Assembly: GCA_963837365.1 (NCBI GenBank)
Contig: CAWIMW010000001.1
Coordinates: 372,001-436,000, forward strand
Reading direction: 5' to 3'
Source of the DNA: CAWBXL01 sp963837365
Lineage (GTDB): Bacteria > Acidobacteriota > Terriglobia > Terriglobales > Acidobacteriaceae
Length of the DNA: 64,000 nucleotides
The position numbers and the translations under genes were made by a program. Below the pieces are notes generated by a model, which had not been told where the DNA came from, searched no databases, and saw nothing but the letters and a program-made list of their open reading frames with translations. This document shows positions 8,458 through 16,978 of the stretch, in pieces; position 1 is the stretch's first letter, and the number at the start of each line of letters is the position of its first letter.

Positions 8458-8559
8458 CGGTATATTACCGCTAAAGGTACCGATATCTAAGAGTTTTATC
8501 CGTGTTCGTAACCCGTTGTCAACACAAGATTTGGAGGTTTCGATACCGGTAATTTACCG
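8458..8559. promoter_or_regulatory. Two matching 13-bp palindromes upstream of TonB receptor 1
   Basis: CGGTATATTACCG (8458-8470) and CGGTAATTTACCG (8547-8559) share the form CGGTA-WWT-TACCG; the second is a perfect palindrome around one central base. They are 89 bp apart (about 8.5 helical turns) in the 276-bp divergent region between the membrane regulator and TonB receptor 1. A degenerate third copy is at 47107-47118. They are candidate binding sites for the membrane regulator or another factor. Confidence 0.5.
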
Positions 8560-8689
8560 CAGACAACCTAGACACCAGGGCCAATTCGGCATATTCCCTT
8601 AACTCCGACGCCCTGAAGCGCCTGAATAGCCGTGTGGCAACGTTGAACCCACGATCACTCCAGGGGACGTCAATCAAGGAGCGTTCGCA

Positions 8690-11600
8690 ATGTGCAGACT
8701 TCGGAACCTTTCCCTGCTTCTGTTGGTGGCCGTTTTGGTGGTGGTGGTAGGTACTACCATTCCGGTAGCGCAAGGCCAAACGCTGGCTTCGACGGCCTCA
8801 TTTTCAGGCACGGTGTTGGATCCCTCCGGGGCGCGTGTGGCGAATGCAACGGCCACGATAACCAGCGCGGAGAAGGGAATTACGCGCACCTTCAAGACCA
8901 ACGACGAAGGCGGGTTCTCTTTCGCGCTGCTGCCGGCAGGAACCTACATCCTGACCGTCGAGGCGCAGGGTTTCAAGACTTTCAAACAGCAGGGGATCAC
9001 GCTGGAGGTTGGCCAGTCTGCGAGCCAGAGCGTCACACTATCCATAGGATCCAGTGAGCAAATCGTGGTGACGGAGACGGCACCGTTACTCCAGACCGAC
9101 AATGCTAATATCGGCCAGGAAGTGTCCACCAAGCAGGTGACGGAACTGCCGCTGAACCTGAGAAACGTGTTCAACTTCGTGCAGCTGAACTCCTCGGTCA
9201 ACAATAATTCGCAGCAGCAAGTTCTTCAGGGGGGCGGCGAGCAGGGTACATCCGACCAGGACGTTTCCTTCTTCAACTTCGGTGGCGGTTTCTTTGGAAC
9301 AACGGCGTTCCTGTTGGATGGCGCCTGGGATTCCATCGGCAGTTGGGGCGGCGTCATTTACGTCCCTTCCCCGGATAACGTTCAGGAATTCAAAGTACAA
9401 CAGAACTCGTTTACCGCCCAATACGGCTGGAGTACAGGGAACGTCATTAACGTCGTCACCAAATCTGGCGGCAACAACCTGCACGGAGTTGCGTACGAGT
9501 ACCTGCGCAATGGCAAGCTTGATGCGAACTCGTATTCCAACAACGTTAACAACCAGCCCAAACCGAACTCACACCGCAATCAATTTGGTTTCGCGATTGG
9601 GGGCCCGGTCTACATCCCGGGTATCTACAAACAGCGGGATAAGACTTTCTTCTTTGTCAACTATGAGGGCCACCGGCAAAATGACCCGCTAAGCACGGTT
9701 AGCATCGTGCCGACAACGGATTTCCGCGGCGGCGATTTCTCGGCGAAGCTGGGTGCCAACGTGGGAGCGGACGCTCTGTGTCGACCAGTTCTGGCAGGAC
9801 AGATTTATGATCCCTACACCACGCGGCAGGTCAACGCCACCTGCGCCGTGCCTAACGCCGATCCAACCAAGGCAATCGCCGTGGGGCAGCTTGTATGGAT
9901 TCGTGATCCTATCGCGGGCAATAATCTGGTTAACTCGGTAAACGGCATTGATCCAGTCGGGCAGGCGCTAGTCAACTTTTATCCGCAGCCAAACGCCAAT
10001 ACAAGTTCGGGAAACTGGGCCGCCTCAGGCTTGGGCGGCAACAACTCCGACGAAATTAGCGCGCGCATTGACCACAACTTCAGCGACAGCACCCGGCTAT
10101 ACGGGCGGTACTCGTACAAGCGGGAATTCAAAGATGTTTCGCCAGCATATTTTGGCTCCGACAATCCCGCCGGCCCGGGACAGAGAAACCCCAATAATCG
10201 TTACAACATCGGCCTTGGCGTCAGCCATGTCTTCACCCCCACCTTTACCATGAGCGCCAACTTCGGCCTCATGCATTGGGTAGAAGGCAATGACATGCAG
10301 AGCAATGGCTTTCAGGTTTCCTCTCTCGGCCTTCCCGCTTTCATCGATCCGGTTTCGCCCGAGTATCCGGTAATTGCTCCGTCCGGTTATCTCGGTCAAG
10401 GGCCGCAACAAGGTGCCGGACAAGGCGCATTTCCCCGGGCCGCTACTAGTGGATCGGTGGATTTTGTCAAGATTGTTGGGAAGCACCAGCTGACGTTTGG
10501 ATATATGGGGGTCGCTCAGGATGAGAACGGCGGCCGCTTCCACACCACAAACTTCAATTTTGATAGCGCATTCACCGGTGGTCCAGATCCGTTAAACCTC
10601 ACTCCTAATACCGGCGATGCTGTCGCCGCCATTCTGCTGGGCACGCCTACCAGCGGCGGCACCGGGATTGCGGTTTCGCAGGTTTCCCGCGCCTGGCTCC
10701 ATGGAACGTATTTGCAGGATGACTGGAAAGTCACTCCAAAGCTCACACTGAACCTGGGAATTCGCTGGGAGATCGAGCGTCCAGTGACGGACCGTTTCGA
10801 CCGCCTGTCGGGATTCAACTACAATGCGGCCAATCCTGCCTGTACTGCGGCCGGTCTAAACTGTACGGGTGCCGTCGAATTTGCCGGTTCCGGCGATCGA
10901 GGCCAGTACAATACCAATTTCAAACACTTCGCGCCGCGATTCGGGTTTGCCTACCAGGTGATGCCGAAGCTGGTGATGCGTGGAGGGTACGGGATCTTCT
11001 TCCCACGCCAATACCCAGGAGTGCCGATCATCCAGGGATACACCTCTGAAACGCCTTACGTTGCTACGACCAATGGTGTGAGTCCCTGCGCAGGATGCAT
11101 GTTGCAGAATGCGTTTTCGGGTGGACTTGTGCCAGTGGTGGGAAATTCGTCAGGCGCACTAACCAACGTCGGTTTCGACACGGGCGCGGTCGCGGCTAAT
11201 CGTAAGACTTACTATGATCAGCAATGGATGTATGGGTTCCAGTATGCGCCTACGTCGAGCGATGTGATCGACCTCACCTACGTGGGGAATCACAGCGTAC
11301 ACGTACTGGCTAGCGGCTTGAATCTCAATCAATTGGACCCGAAATACTTCTCCATGGGGGCGGCACTGCTCAATCAGGTTCCCAATCCGTTTTCCGGAAT
11401 CATCACCTCCAGCGGTTGTGGCCTTAACGGGGCCACGATTTCGCAGGGCCAGTTGCTACGACCGCATCCGCAGTTCTGCAATATTAATGAGAATCAGTCG
11501 CCCTCCGGCGATGGTGAATACAACGCACTGGATGTGAACTACACTCATCGAGTGTCCCAAGGGTTGACGCTATTGGCGTCCTATACCTTTTCGAAATTTC

Positions 11601-12244
11601 TCGACAACGTGGGAGGTCCCAACGCTTGGGCCAATGCCTCCGCCAACTTTGGGGAAAATATCCGCAACGTCTACAATCTGGCGGCGGAAAAATCGGTCGA
11701 CGCTAACGACGTCACGCATAGTTTTGTACTCAGCTATGTGTACGAACTTCCGGTTGGAAAGGGAAAGAAGTATGGCTCGGGGATGAACGGCGTGGTGAAT
11801 GCGATTGTCGGCGGATGGCAAACCTCCGGCGTAGCGACGTTTAAAGGGGGATTTCCGCTGCGGATCAACGTTAACAACGCGAATCCATTCGGTATAGGCC
11901 AGAACGCGAATGTTGTCGCCGATTATCATGTATCGAACAAGGCCGTTAACCAATGGTTTAATACGGCCGCATTTGTGGCGCCCTCCCAGTTTGATCTGGG
12001 AAATGCCCCCCGGTACTTCTCCGATCTGCGCTCTCCGGGTTTCAACAACTGGGACATGAGTATTCAGAAATATTTCCCCATCCACGAAGAAGTACGTGTC
12101 CAATTCCGGCTGGATATGTTCAACGCATTTAACCATGTAAATTTTTACAAGCCGGATACCAATCTGAGCAGCGGCACATTCGGGCATCTTACGGGTGCCT
12201 ACAGTCCGCGACTTATGCAGGCAGCACTCAAGTTGTACTGGTGA
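8690..12244 (+). CDS. TonB-dependent receptor 1 with carboxypeptidase-regulatory-like N-terminal domain (Oar-like)
   Basis: 1184 residues; an AAGGAG-type site precedes the ATG. The signal peptide covers about residues 1-29 (LLLLVAVLVVVVGTTIPVAQ). It is followed by a CarboxypepD_reg domain at about 38-115 (FSGTVLDPSGARVANATATI ... GGFSFALLPAGTYILTVEA), a plug region (VTELPLNLRNVFNFVQLNSS) and a long outer-membrane beta-barrel. The barrel has repeated LTLNLGIRWEIERP and FAPRFGFAYQV elements and ends in an aromatic-rich strand (LMQAALKLYW). Proteins of this type import large or scarce ligands across the outer membrane using TonB energy. In Acidobacteriota they replace SusC, and no SusD is present here. 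The stop is 3 bp from the TPR gene start, indicating co-transcription. The ligand is inferred to be a glycan fragment. Confidence 0.93.
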   Translation: MCRLRNLSLLLLVAVLVVVVGTTIPVAQGQTLASTASFSGTVLDPSGARVANATATITSAEKGITRTFKTNDEGGFSFALLPAGTYILTVEAQGFKTFKQQGITLEVGQSASQSVTLSIGSSEQIVVTETAPLLQTDNANIGQEVSTKQVTELPLNLRNVFNFVQLNSSVNNNSQQQVLQGGGEQGTSDQDVSFFNFGGGFFGTTAFLLDGAWDSIGSWGGVIYVPSPDNVQEFKVQQNSFTAQYGWSTGNVINVVTKSGGNNLHGVAYEYLRNGKLDANSYSNNVNNQPKPNSHRNQFGFAIGGPVYIPGIYKQRDKTFFFVNYEGHRQNDPLSTVSIVPTTDFRGGDFSAKLGANVGADALCRPVLAGQIYDPYTTRQVNATCAVPNADPTKAIAVGQLVWIRDPIAGNNLVNSVNGIDPVGQALVNFYPQPNANTSSGNWAASGLGGNNSDEISARIDHNFSDSTRLYGRYSYKREFKDVSPAYFGSDNPAGPGQRNPNNRYNIGLGVSHVFTPTFTMSANFGLMHWVEGNDMQSNGFQVSSLGLPAFIDPVSPEYPVIAPSGYLGQGPQQGAGQGAFPRAATSGSVDFVKIVGKHQLTFGYMGVAQDENGGRFHTTNFNFDSAFTGGPDPLNLTPNTGDAVAAILLGTPTSGGTGIAVSQVSRAWLHGTYLQDDWKVTPKLTLNLGIRWEIERPVTDRFDRLSGFNYNAANPACTAAGLNCTGAVEFAGSGDRGQYNTNFKHFAPRFGFAYQVMPKLVMRGGYGIFFPRQYPGVPIIQGYTSETPYVATTNGVSPCAGCMLQNAFSGGLVPVVGNSSGALTNVGFDTGAVAANRKTYYDQQWMYGFQYAPTSSDVIDLTYVGNHSVHVLASGLNLNQLDPKYFSMGAALLNQVPNPFSGIITSSGCGLNGATISQGQLLRPHPQFCNINENQSPSGDGEYNALDVNYTHRVSQGLTLLASYTFSKFLDNVGGPNAWANASANFGENIRNVYNLAAEKSVDANDVTHSFVLSYVYELPVGKGKKYGSGMNGVVNAIVGGWQTSGVATFKGGFPLRINVNNANPFGIGQNANVVADYHVSNKAVNQWFNTAAFVAPSQFDLGNAPRYFSDLRSPGFNNWDMSIQKYFPIHEEVRVQFRLDMFNAFNHVNFYKPDTNLSSGTFGHLTGAYSPRLMQAALKLYW

Positions 12245-12247
12245 TGC

Positions 12248-14164
12248 GTGAGAACAATCAGGGTTGTTGTTGCGGTTTGTGGTTGCTGGCTGTTTGCTTT
12301 GGTGGGGGTGGCATCCCCGCAACAACCCGAGCAGTTTGAATCGCTCCTGGCCTCAGCGCAAGAGGCCCAGGCCAGGAGTGATTTTCAGGCAGCGGCAGAG
12401 TTCTATCGGCAAGCTGTTACGCTCCACCCTGAAATCCCCGAACTCCAAGCCAACCTCGGCTTGATGTACTACCAAACGGGTAAAGACGAACAGGCCAGCG
12501 CTGCCCTTCGCCAGGCACTGCGGTTGAAGCCCGGCTTGTTCGTGCCCAACTTGTTCCTTGGACTTGTCTCTCTGAGATCGAAACGATTCGGTGAAGCCCT
12601 CGCCTATTTCAAGCAGGCTGGGCTGGCCAAACCCGGTGACGTCCAAGTGCAACTCGGACTTGGCCAGGCCTATCGCGGGAGTGGGAAGCCCCGCCTCGCC
12701 AGCGCTGCATATTCACGGGCCGCGCAACTCGATCCCGGGAACGGCAACGCCTGGTACCACCTCGGGGTGAGCTATCTGGAACTGGTCGAGGCCGATGCAC
12801 GCATTCTGCTGACGCAACACAGGGACTCGGCCTACGTGCAGGCGCTGATGGCGGAAACCTTCGTGGAGCAAAGGGCGCTCATCCAGGCCGATGACGCATA
12901 TAAGAAGATGCTGGCTCTCCCCAAATTTCCATCTGGTGTGCATGCCCGTTACGGTTTCGTCCTGCTCAACCGGCATGACCCGGCCGGCGCACGGCGGGAA
13001 CTGGAGGCTGAGCTTGCGTCGAATCCCGGCTCCCTGACCGCAAAATTGGGTATGGCCCGCCTGCATCTGGAACAAGGGGAGGCAGCACAGGCCGCGAAGG
13101 AAATCGCGGAGATCGGCAAGATCGACTTGGGTTTTCTTCGAACCAACGTGTCTCTTTTTAATTCGGGCTTGGCTCAGTCGAAACGCGCGGAGTTACAGAA
13201 CACCTTGGGCGAGGGGCAACCCTCTGGAGAACTACCCCAGAATGTCGTGGCCCTGTTCAACGGTTCTGGGGCGGGTGGAGCCAATGATCTTTCGGCGGAC
13301 CGGGAAACAGGTGCCAAGACGGCGGCAGGTAATCCCGCGCGGCTGTACGCCGAAGGTAGTTATGGCGAATGCTCTAATGTACTAGCGCCACGATTGGAAC
13401 GACTTCCCGTAAAAGACCTCCAGTTGCTGGCCTCCTGCGCTTATCTCACCGGCAATTATCCAAATGCACTGAATGCGGCGGCGAAATTGGCTGCGAATAC
13501 TGCGACAGAAACTGAGGGCTTGTATTGGGAAACAAAATCAGCCCAAATGCTGGCTACGCAGTCGCTCGCTCGCGCGAGCACAACCGATCCCAACTCTCCC
13601 AAATTGCACGTGTTGTTGGGAGACATTTACCGGCAACAGAAAGCATTCCCGGATGCAGAACTGGAATACCGCAAGGCTCTGGCGTTGTCCCCTGCGGATA
13701 CCGGCGCACAATTCGGTTTGTCGCTTGCCATGCTCGCGGAAGGCCAGAACGATCAGGCAATGAGTCTGGCGCAGGCTGCATTGGAAAAGAACCCCGACGA
13801 TCCTGAACTGAACGCTGTAATGGGGGAAATCCTCTGCGCTAACAATGATTTTGCGGCGGCGGAGCCGTTCCTGAAAAAGAGCCTCAACACCAAGCCGGAG
13901 TTTGTTGCCCGGGTCCACGCATTGCTCGGCAATGTGTATGCCAAGACAAATCGAACCCAGGAAGCGATTGCCGAGTTGAAGCTTGGTCTGGCAAGCGACA
14001 AGGATGGCAGCTTGCATTATCAGATTGCGCGTCTCTATTTGAAAGTGGGAGACCGCAATGCGGCTAATCAGGCTTTTGAAGTTTCGAAGCGAATTCAGCG
14101 GGAAGGGTTGAGGCGGGCAACTGTCGCGATGGAGCAAGGCAGGGAAGATACCGAGCCTCAATGA
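12248..14164 (+). CDS. Secreted tetratricopeptide-repeat protein
   Basis: 638 residues from a GTG start 3 bp after the receptor stop. An overlapping ATG at 12244 is in another frame that closes early. Residues 1-24 are a Sec signal (IRVVVAVCGCWLFALVGVAS). About ten TPR units follow. Clear ones include AEFYRQAVTLHPEIPELQAN, ASAALRQALRLKPGLFVPNL and, after a less regular middle (about 330-400), DAELEYRKALALSPADTGAQ and EPFLKKSLNTKPEFVARVHA. TPR solenoids bind proteins, so this is probably a periplasmic scaffold that works with TonB receptor 1. I cannot name its partner. TonB-receptor/TPR pairs are common in acidobacterial genomes; here the close spacing supports a shared role. Confidence 0.85.
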   Translation: MRTIRVVVAVCGCWLFALVGVASPQQPEQFESLLASAQEAQARSDFQAAAEFYRQAVTLHPEIPELQANLGLMYYQTGKDEQASAALRQALRLKPGLFVPNLFLGLVSLRSKRFGEALAYFKQAGLAKPGDVQVQLGLGQAYRGSGKPRLASAAYSRAAQLDPGNGNAWYHLGVSYLELVEADARILLTQHRDSAYVQALMAETFVEQRALIQADDAYKKMLALPKFPSGVHARYGFVLLNRHDPAGARRELEAELASNPGSLTAKLGMARLHLEQGEAAQAAKEIAEIGKIDLGFLRTNVSLFNSGLAQSKRAELQNTLGEGQPSGELPQNVVALFNGSGAGGANDLSADRETGAKTAAGNPARLYAEGSYGECSNVLAPRLERLPVKDLQLLASCAYLTGNYPNALNAAAKLAANTATETEGLYWETKSAQMLATQSLARASTTDPNSPKLHVLLGDIYRQQKAFPDAELEYRKALALSPADTGAQFGLSLAMLAEGQNDQAMSLAQAALEKNPDDPELNAVMGEILCANNDFAAAEPFLKKSLNTKPEFVARVHALLGNVYAKTNRTQEAIAELKLGLASDKDGSLHYQIARLYLKVGDRNAANQAFEVSKRIQREGLRRATVAMEQGREDTEPQ

Positions 14165-14251
14165 TGAACAACCTGCGGGGGGCTCGGAGCTACCGATACC
14201 CCGGTGGTCAATATTTCTCACAAACATGCGAAAGGAAGTCAGCGAACCACA

Positions 14252-16816
14252 ATGAACAAAACGAACCGTGCCGTTCTGGTCTTCATTCTTCTTGTTACGT
14301 CTGCCGCGTCGGCGAGTGTAGCCACCTTCTCCATCAAAGAATCGCACCAGGACGCGAACGGTGTCACCCTGCAAACCGCCGCCGGAACCATGAGGATTGA
14401 AGCCTGTGGCGACCGTGTCATCCACGTCATAGCCAGCCCGACCGCAGAGATTCCGGTGCCCAAGGTGCCGGTGGTTTCGCAACCATGCAGGGCAAACAAC
14501 CTGGTAGTCAAAATCGGGAAAAAGGATGTGAAGCTCTCGACTTCAGAGATGTCGGTCACACTCGATGTGAAGACGGGCGCGGTAAGATTTCTTTCCGCGG
14601 ACGGAAAGACAGTGCTGGCGGAACCGAAAGATGGCGGCAAGGCATTCGACGTGCCCGCCCTCGCCGAGATGAAGACCTGGCAGATCCAGCAGTCGTTTCT
14701 ATCGCCTGCCGATGAGTTCCAGTACGGCCTGGGGCAGCACCAGGAAGGTATTTTTGATGTTCGTGGTGTTCCCATTCGGCTGCATCAGGCGAATACCAAC
14801 ATTTCAATTCCGTTCCTGCTGTCGAGCAAGGGATACGGCCTGCTTTGGAACAATCCGTCGCTGACGGATTTCAATCCAGCCGACCAGGCAATCGCCATCG
14901 ATCCGGCCACTGGGAAGGGGAAATTTACCACCGGAGTAAAAGGCCGCTACGGCTTCCTGCTGGCCAGTGACAACAAGGACCAGCTCATTGTGGATGTGAA
15001 CGGAAAACAGGTAATTGATTTGGTGAACATGTGGACGCCCAGCTCCGCATTCGGTGTGGTAGACCTGGAGGCGAATAAGGAGTATGAGGTGACAGCCAAG
15101 GGCGGCCCTGGAGGGCTCCAGTTGTCCGCGCGTCCGCCGCAGGACACGACGACCTTCCGCTCCGAAGTAGGGCAGGCCATCGATTACTACTTCTTTTACG
15201 GCCCAGAGTTGAACCAGGTGATCGCAGATTACCGCCACCTCACCGGGGAAGCGCCGCTGTTTCCCAAGTGGGCGTATGGATACTGGCAGTGCCGGGAGCG
15301 CTATCACACCCAGAAAGAAATTCTCGACGTTGGCATGGAGTTCCGCAAACGCAAGCTTCCGGTGGACGCGTTGGTGCAGGACTGGCAGTACTGGGGCAAA
15401 TATGGTTGGAACGCCATGAAGTTTGACGAGAGCAATTATCCTGATCCTAAGGGAATGATGGAGCAGTTTCATGCCATGGACGAGCACGTACCGATCTCAG
15501 TGTGGTCGAGATTCGGGGAAGATTCGGATGTTTACAAGCGCATGAGTGCAAAATCCTTGCTGGTTCCGGGAACGCCCTGGGTGGATTTCTTCAATCCTGA
15601 AGGGCAAACTGCATTTTGGGCAGAGCTCAACAAAGGACTCTTCGTTTATGGGATGGATGGCTGGTGGATGGACGCGTCTGAACCCGAGTTCGACATTCTC
15701 AAAGGCCATCAGACGTTTCTGGGCAGCGGAGAGTCGGTGCGCAACGCCTATCCTTTATATGTCACGAAAGCTATTTATGAAGGACAGCGCGCAACCACAG
15801 ACCGCAAGCGGGTGGTGATCTTTACCCGCTCGGCCTACACCGGACAACAGAAATACGCGGCCATTTCATGGTCCGGCGATATCAGCGCGAACTGGATTAC
15901 TTTCCAGCGTCAGATCCCCGCCGGCCTGAACTTCAGCATGTCGGGCCTGCCCTATTGGACCACCGATGGCGGCGGGTTCTTCCGGCCCAAAGACCAATAT
16001 ACCAACGAGGCCTATCACGAACTGCTGACGCGCTGGTTCCAGTACGCCGCGTTCAGCCCGATTTTCCGCGTGCACGGATGGATTTCCAATGCCGAAATAT
16101 GGAACTACGGTCCGCAGTTCCTGGATATTGCCACGCAGTACGATGAACTCCGCTATCACCTGCTGCCATACATCTATTCCTCCGCGTGGGGCGTCACAAG
16201 CAAGGGCGAAACTCTGATGCGTGCCCTACCACTTGAATTTTCGTCGGATGCGGGAGCTCGTGCAGTCTCTGACCAGTTCATGTTCGGTTCGGCATTGCTG
16301 ATCAATCCTGTAACCACGGAGGGCGCGAAGCAGCGGACGGTCTACCTTCCCGCGGGCAGCAGCTGGATTGATTTCTGGACTGGAAAACGTGCGAACGGAG
16401 GCCAGAGCATCACAGCTGAAGCTCCTCTGGAAAGGATTCCCATCTACGTCCGCGCCGGTTCGATTGTTCCCTACGGCCCACTCGTGGAATCGGCGGCGGG
16501 CAAGGCGGACCCAATTGATCTGCGCGTCTACGCCGGAGCCAACGCCGACTTCACCCTGTATGAGGACGAAGGCGACAATTACAATTATGAGCATGGGACC
16601 CGTTCGCTTATTCCAATTCATTGGGACGACAAGTCCTCAACCCTGACGATCGGGGCCCGCGAGGGAAGCTTCCCGGGAATGCTGGAGCACCGGACCTTCC
16701 GCGTCGTGGTGGTTCGGGAGGGAAAGGGTACAGGAATCGCATCCAGCTCCGAACCTGACGCTGAGGTCGCGTATGATGGCAAGTCTGCTTCGGTTCATGC
16801 CGTGCCAAAGATGTAA
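14252..16816 (+). CDS. Secreted GH31 alpha-xylosidase with inserted PA14-like domain
   Basis: 854 residues from MNKTNRAVLVF, which opens a Sec signal (1-22); the frame is open 16 codons further upstream without one. The N-terminal beta-sandwich is interrupted at about 225-300 by a PA14-like insert (GRYGFLLASDNKDQLIVDVN ... LEANKEYEVTAKGGPGGLQL). The (beta/alpha)8 domain carries DGWWMDASEPEF with nucleophile Asp474 and ISWSGDISANW with acid/base Asp543. GH31 enzymes with a PA14 insert, such as Cellvibrio Xyl31A, remove alpha-1,6-xylose from xyloglucan oligosaccharides, so this is the likely activity. It is 87 bp downstream of the TPR gene. Alternatives are other GH31 activities (alpha-glucosidase, transxylosylase), but the insert argues for xyloglucan. 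Confidence 0.9.
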   Translation: MNKTNRAVLVFILLVTSAASASVATFSIKESHQDANGVTLQTAAGTMRIEACGDRVIHVIASPTAEIPVPKVPVVSQPCRANNLVVKIGKKDVKLSTSEMSVTLDVKTGAVRFLSADGKTVLAEPKDGGKAFDVPALAEMKTWQIQQSFLSPADEFQYGLGQHQEGIFDVRGVPIRLHQANTNISIPFLLSSKGYGLLWNNPSLTDFNPADQAIAIDPATGKGKFTTGVKGRYGFLLASDNKDQLIVDVNGKQVIDLVNMWTPSSAFGVVDLEANKEYEVTAKGGPGGLQLSARPPQDTTTFRSEVGQAIDYYFFYGPELNQVIADYRHLTGEAPLFPKWAYGYWQCRERYHTQKEILDVGMEFRKRKLPVDALVQDWQYWGKYGWNAMKFDESNYPDPKGMMEQFHAMDEHVPISVWSRFGEDSDVYKRMSAKSLLVPGTPWVDFFNPEGQTAFWAELNKGLFVYGMDGWWMDASEPEFDILKGHQTFLGSGESVRNAYPLYVTKAIYEGQRATTDRKRVVIFTRSAYTGQQKYAAISWSGDISANWITFQRQIPAGLNFSMSGLPYWTTDGGGFFRPKDQYTNEAYHELLTRWFQYAAFSPIFRVHGWISNAEIWNYGPQFLDIATQYDELRYHLLPYIYSSAWGVTSKGETLMRALPLEFSSDAGARAVSDQFMFGSALLINPVTTEGAKQRTVYLPAGSSWIDFWTGKRANGGQSITAEAPLERIPIYVRAGSIVPYGPLVESAAGKADPIDLRVYAGANADFTLYEDEGDNYNYEHGTRSLIPIHWDDKSSTLTIGAREGSFPGMLEHRTFRVVVVREGKGTGIASSSEPDAEVAYDGKSASVHAVPKM

Positions 16817-16978
16817 TGGAACGTTAGCGAGAAGGGTTGATGTTCCCCCGGTCGCGGGCTACAGAACGACAGCTATCGTCTTCCGCATCGCGCGGCGTGG
16901 GCAACCTCGAAGGGGCGGAGCACCCGCGTTACCGTGTTTGGCGGATAGCCCTGTGATTTATCCTCAAAGGAGACCGCT

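Noticed and set aside
13538..14482. 314-residue minus-strand frame across the TPR/GH31 junction
   Set aside because: It spans two clear plus-strand genes and has no domain or start signal.
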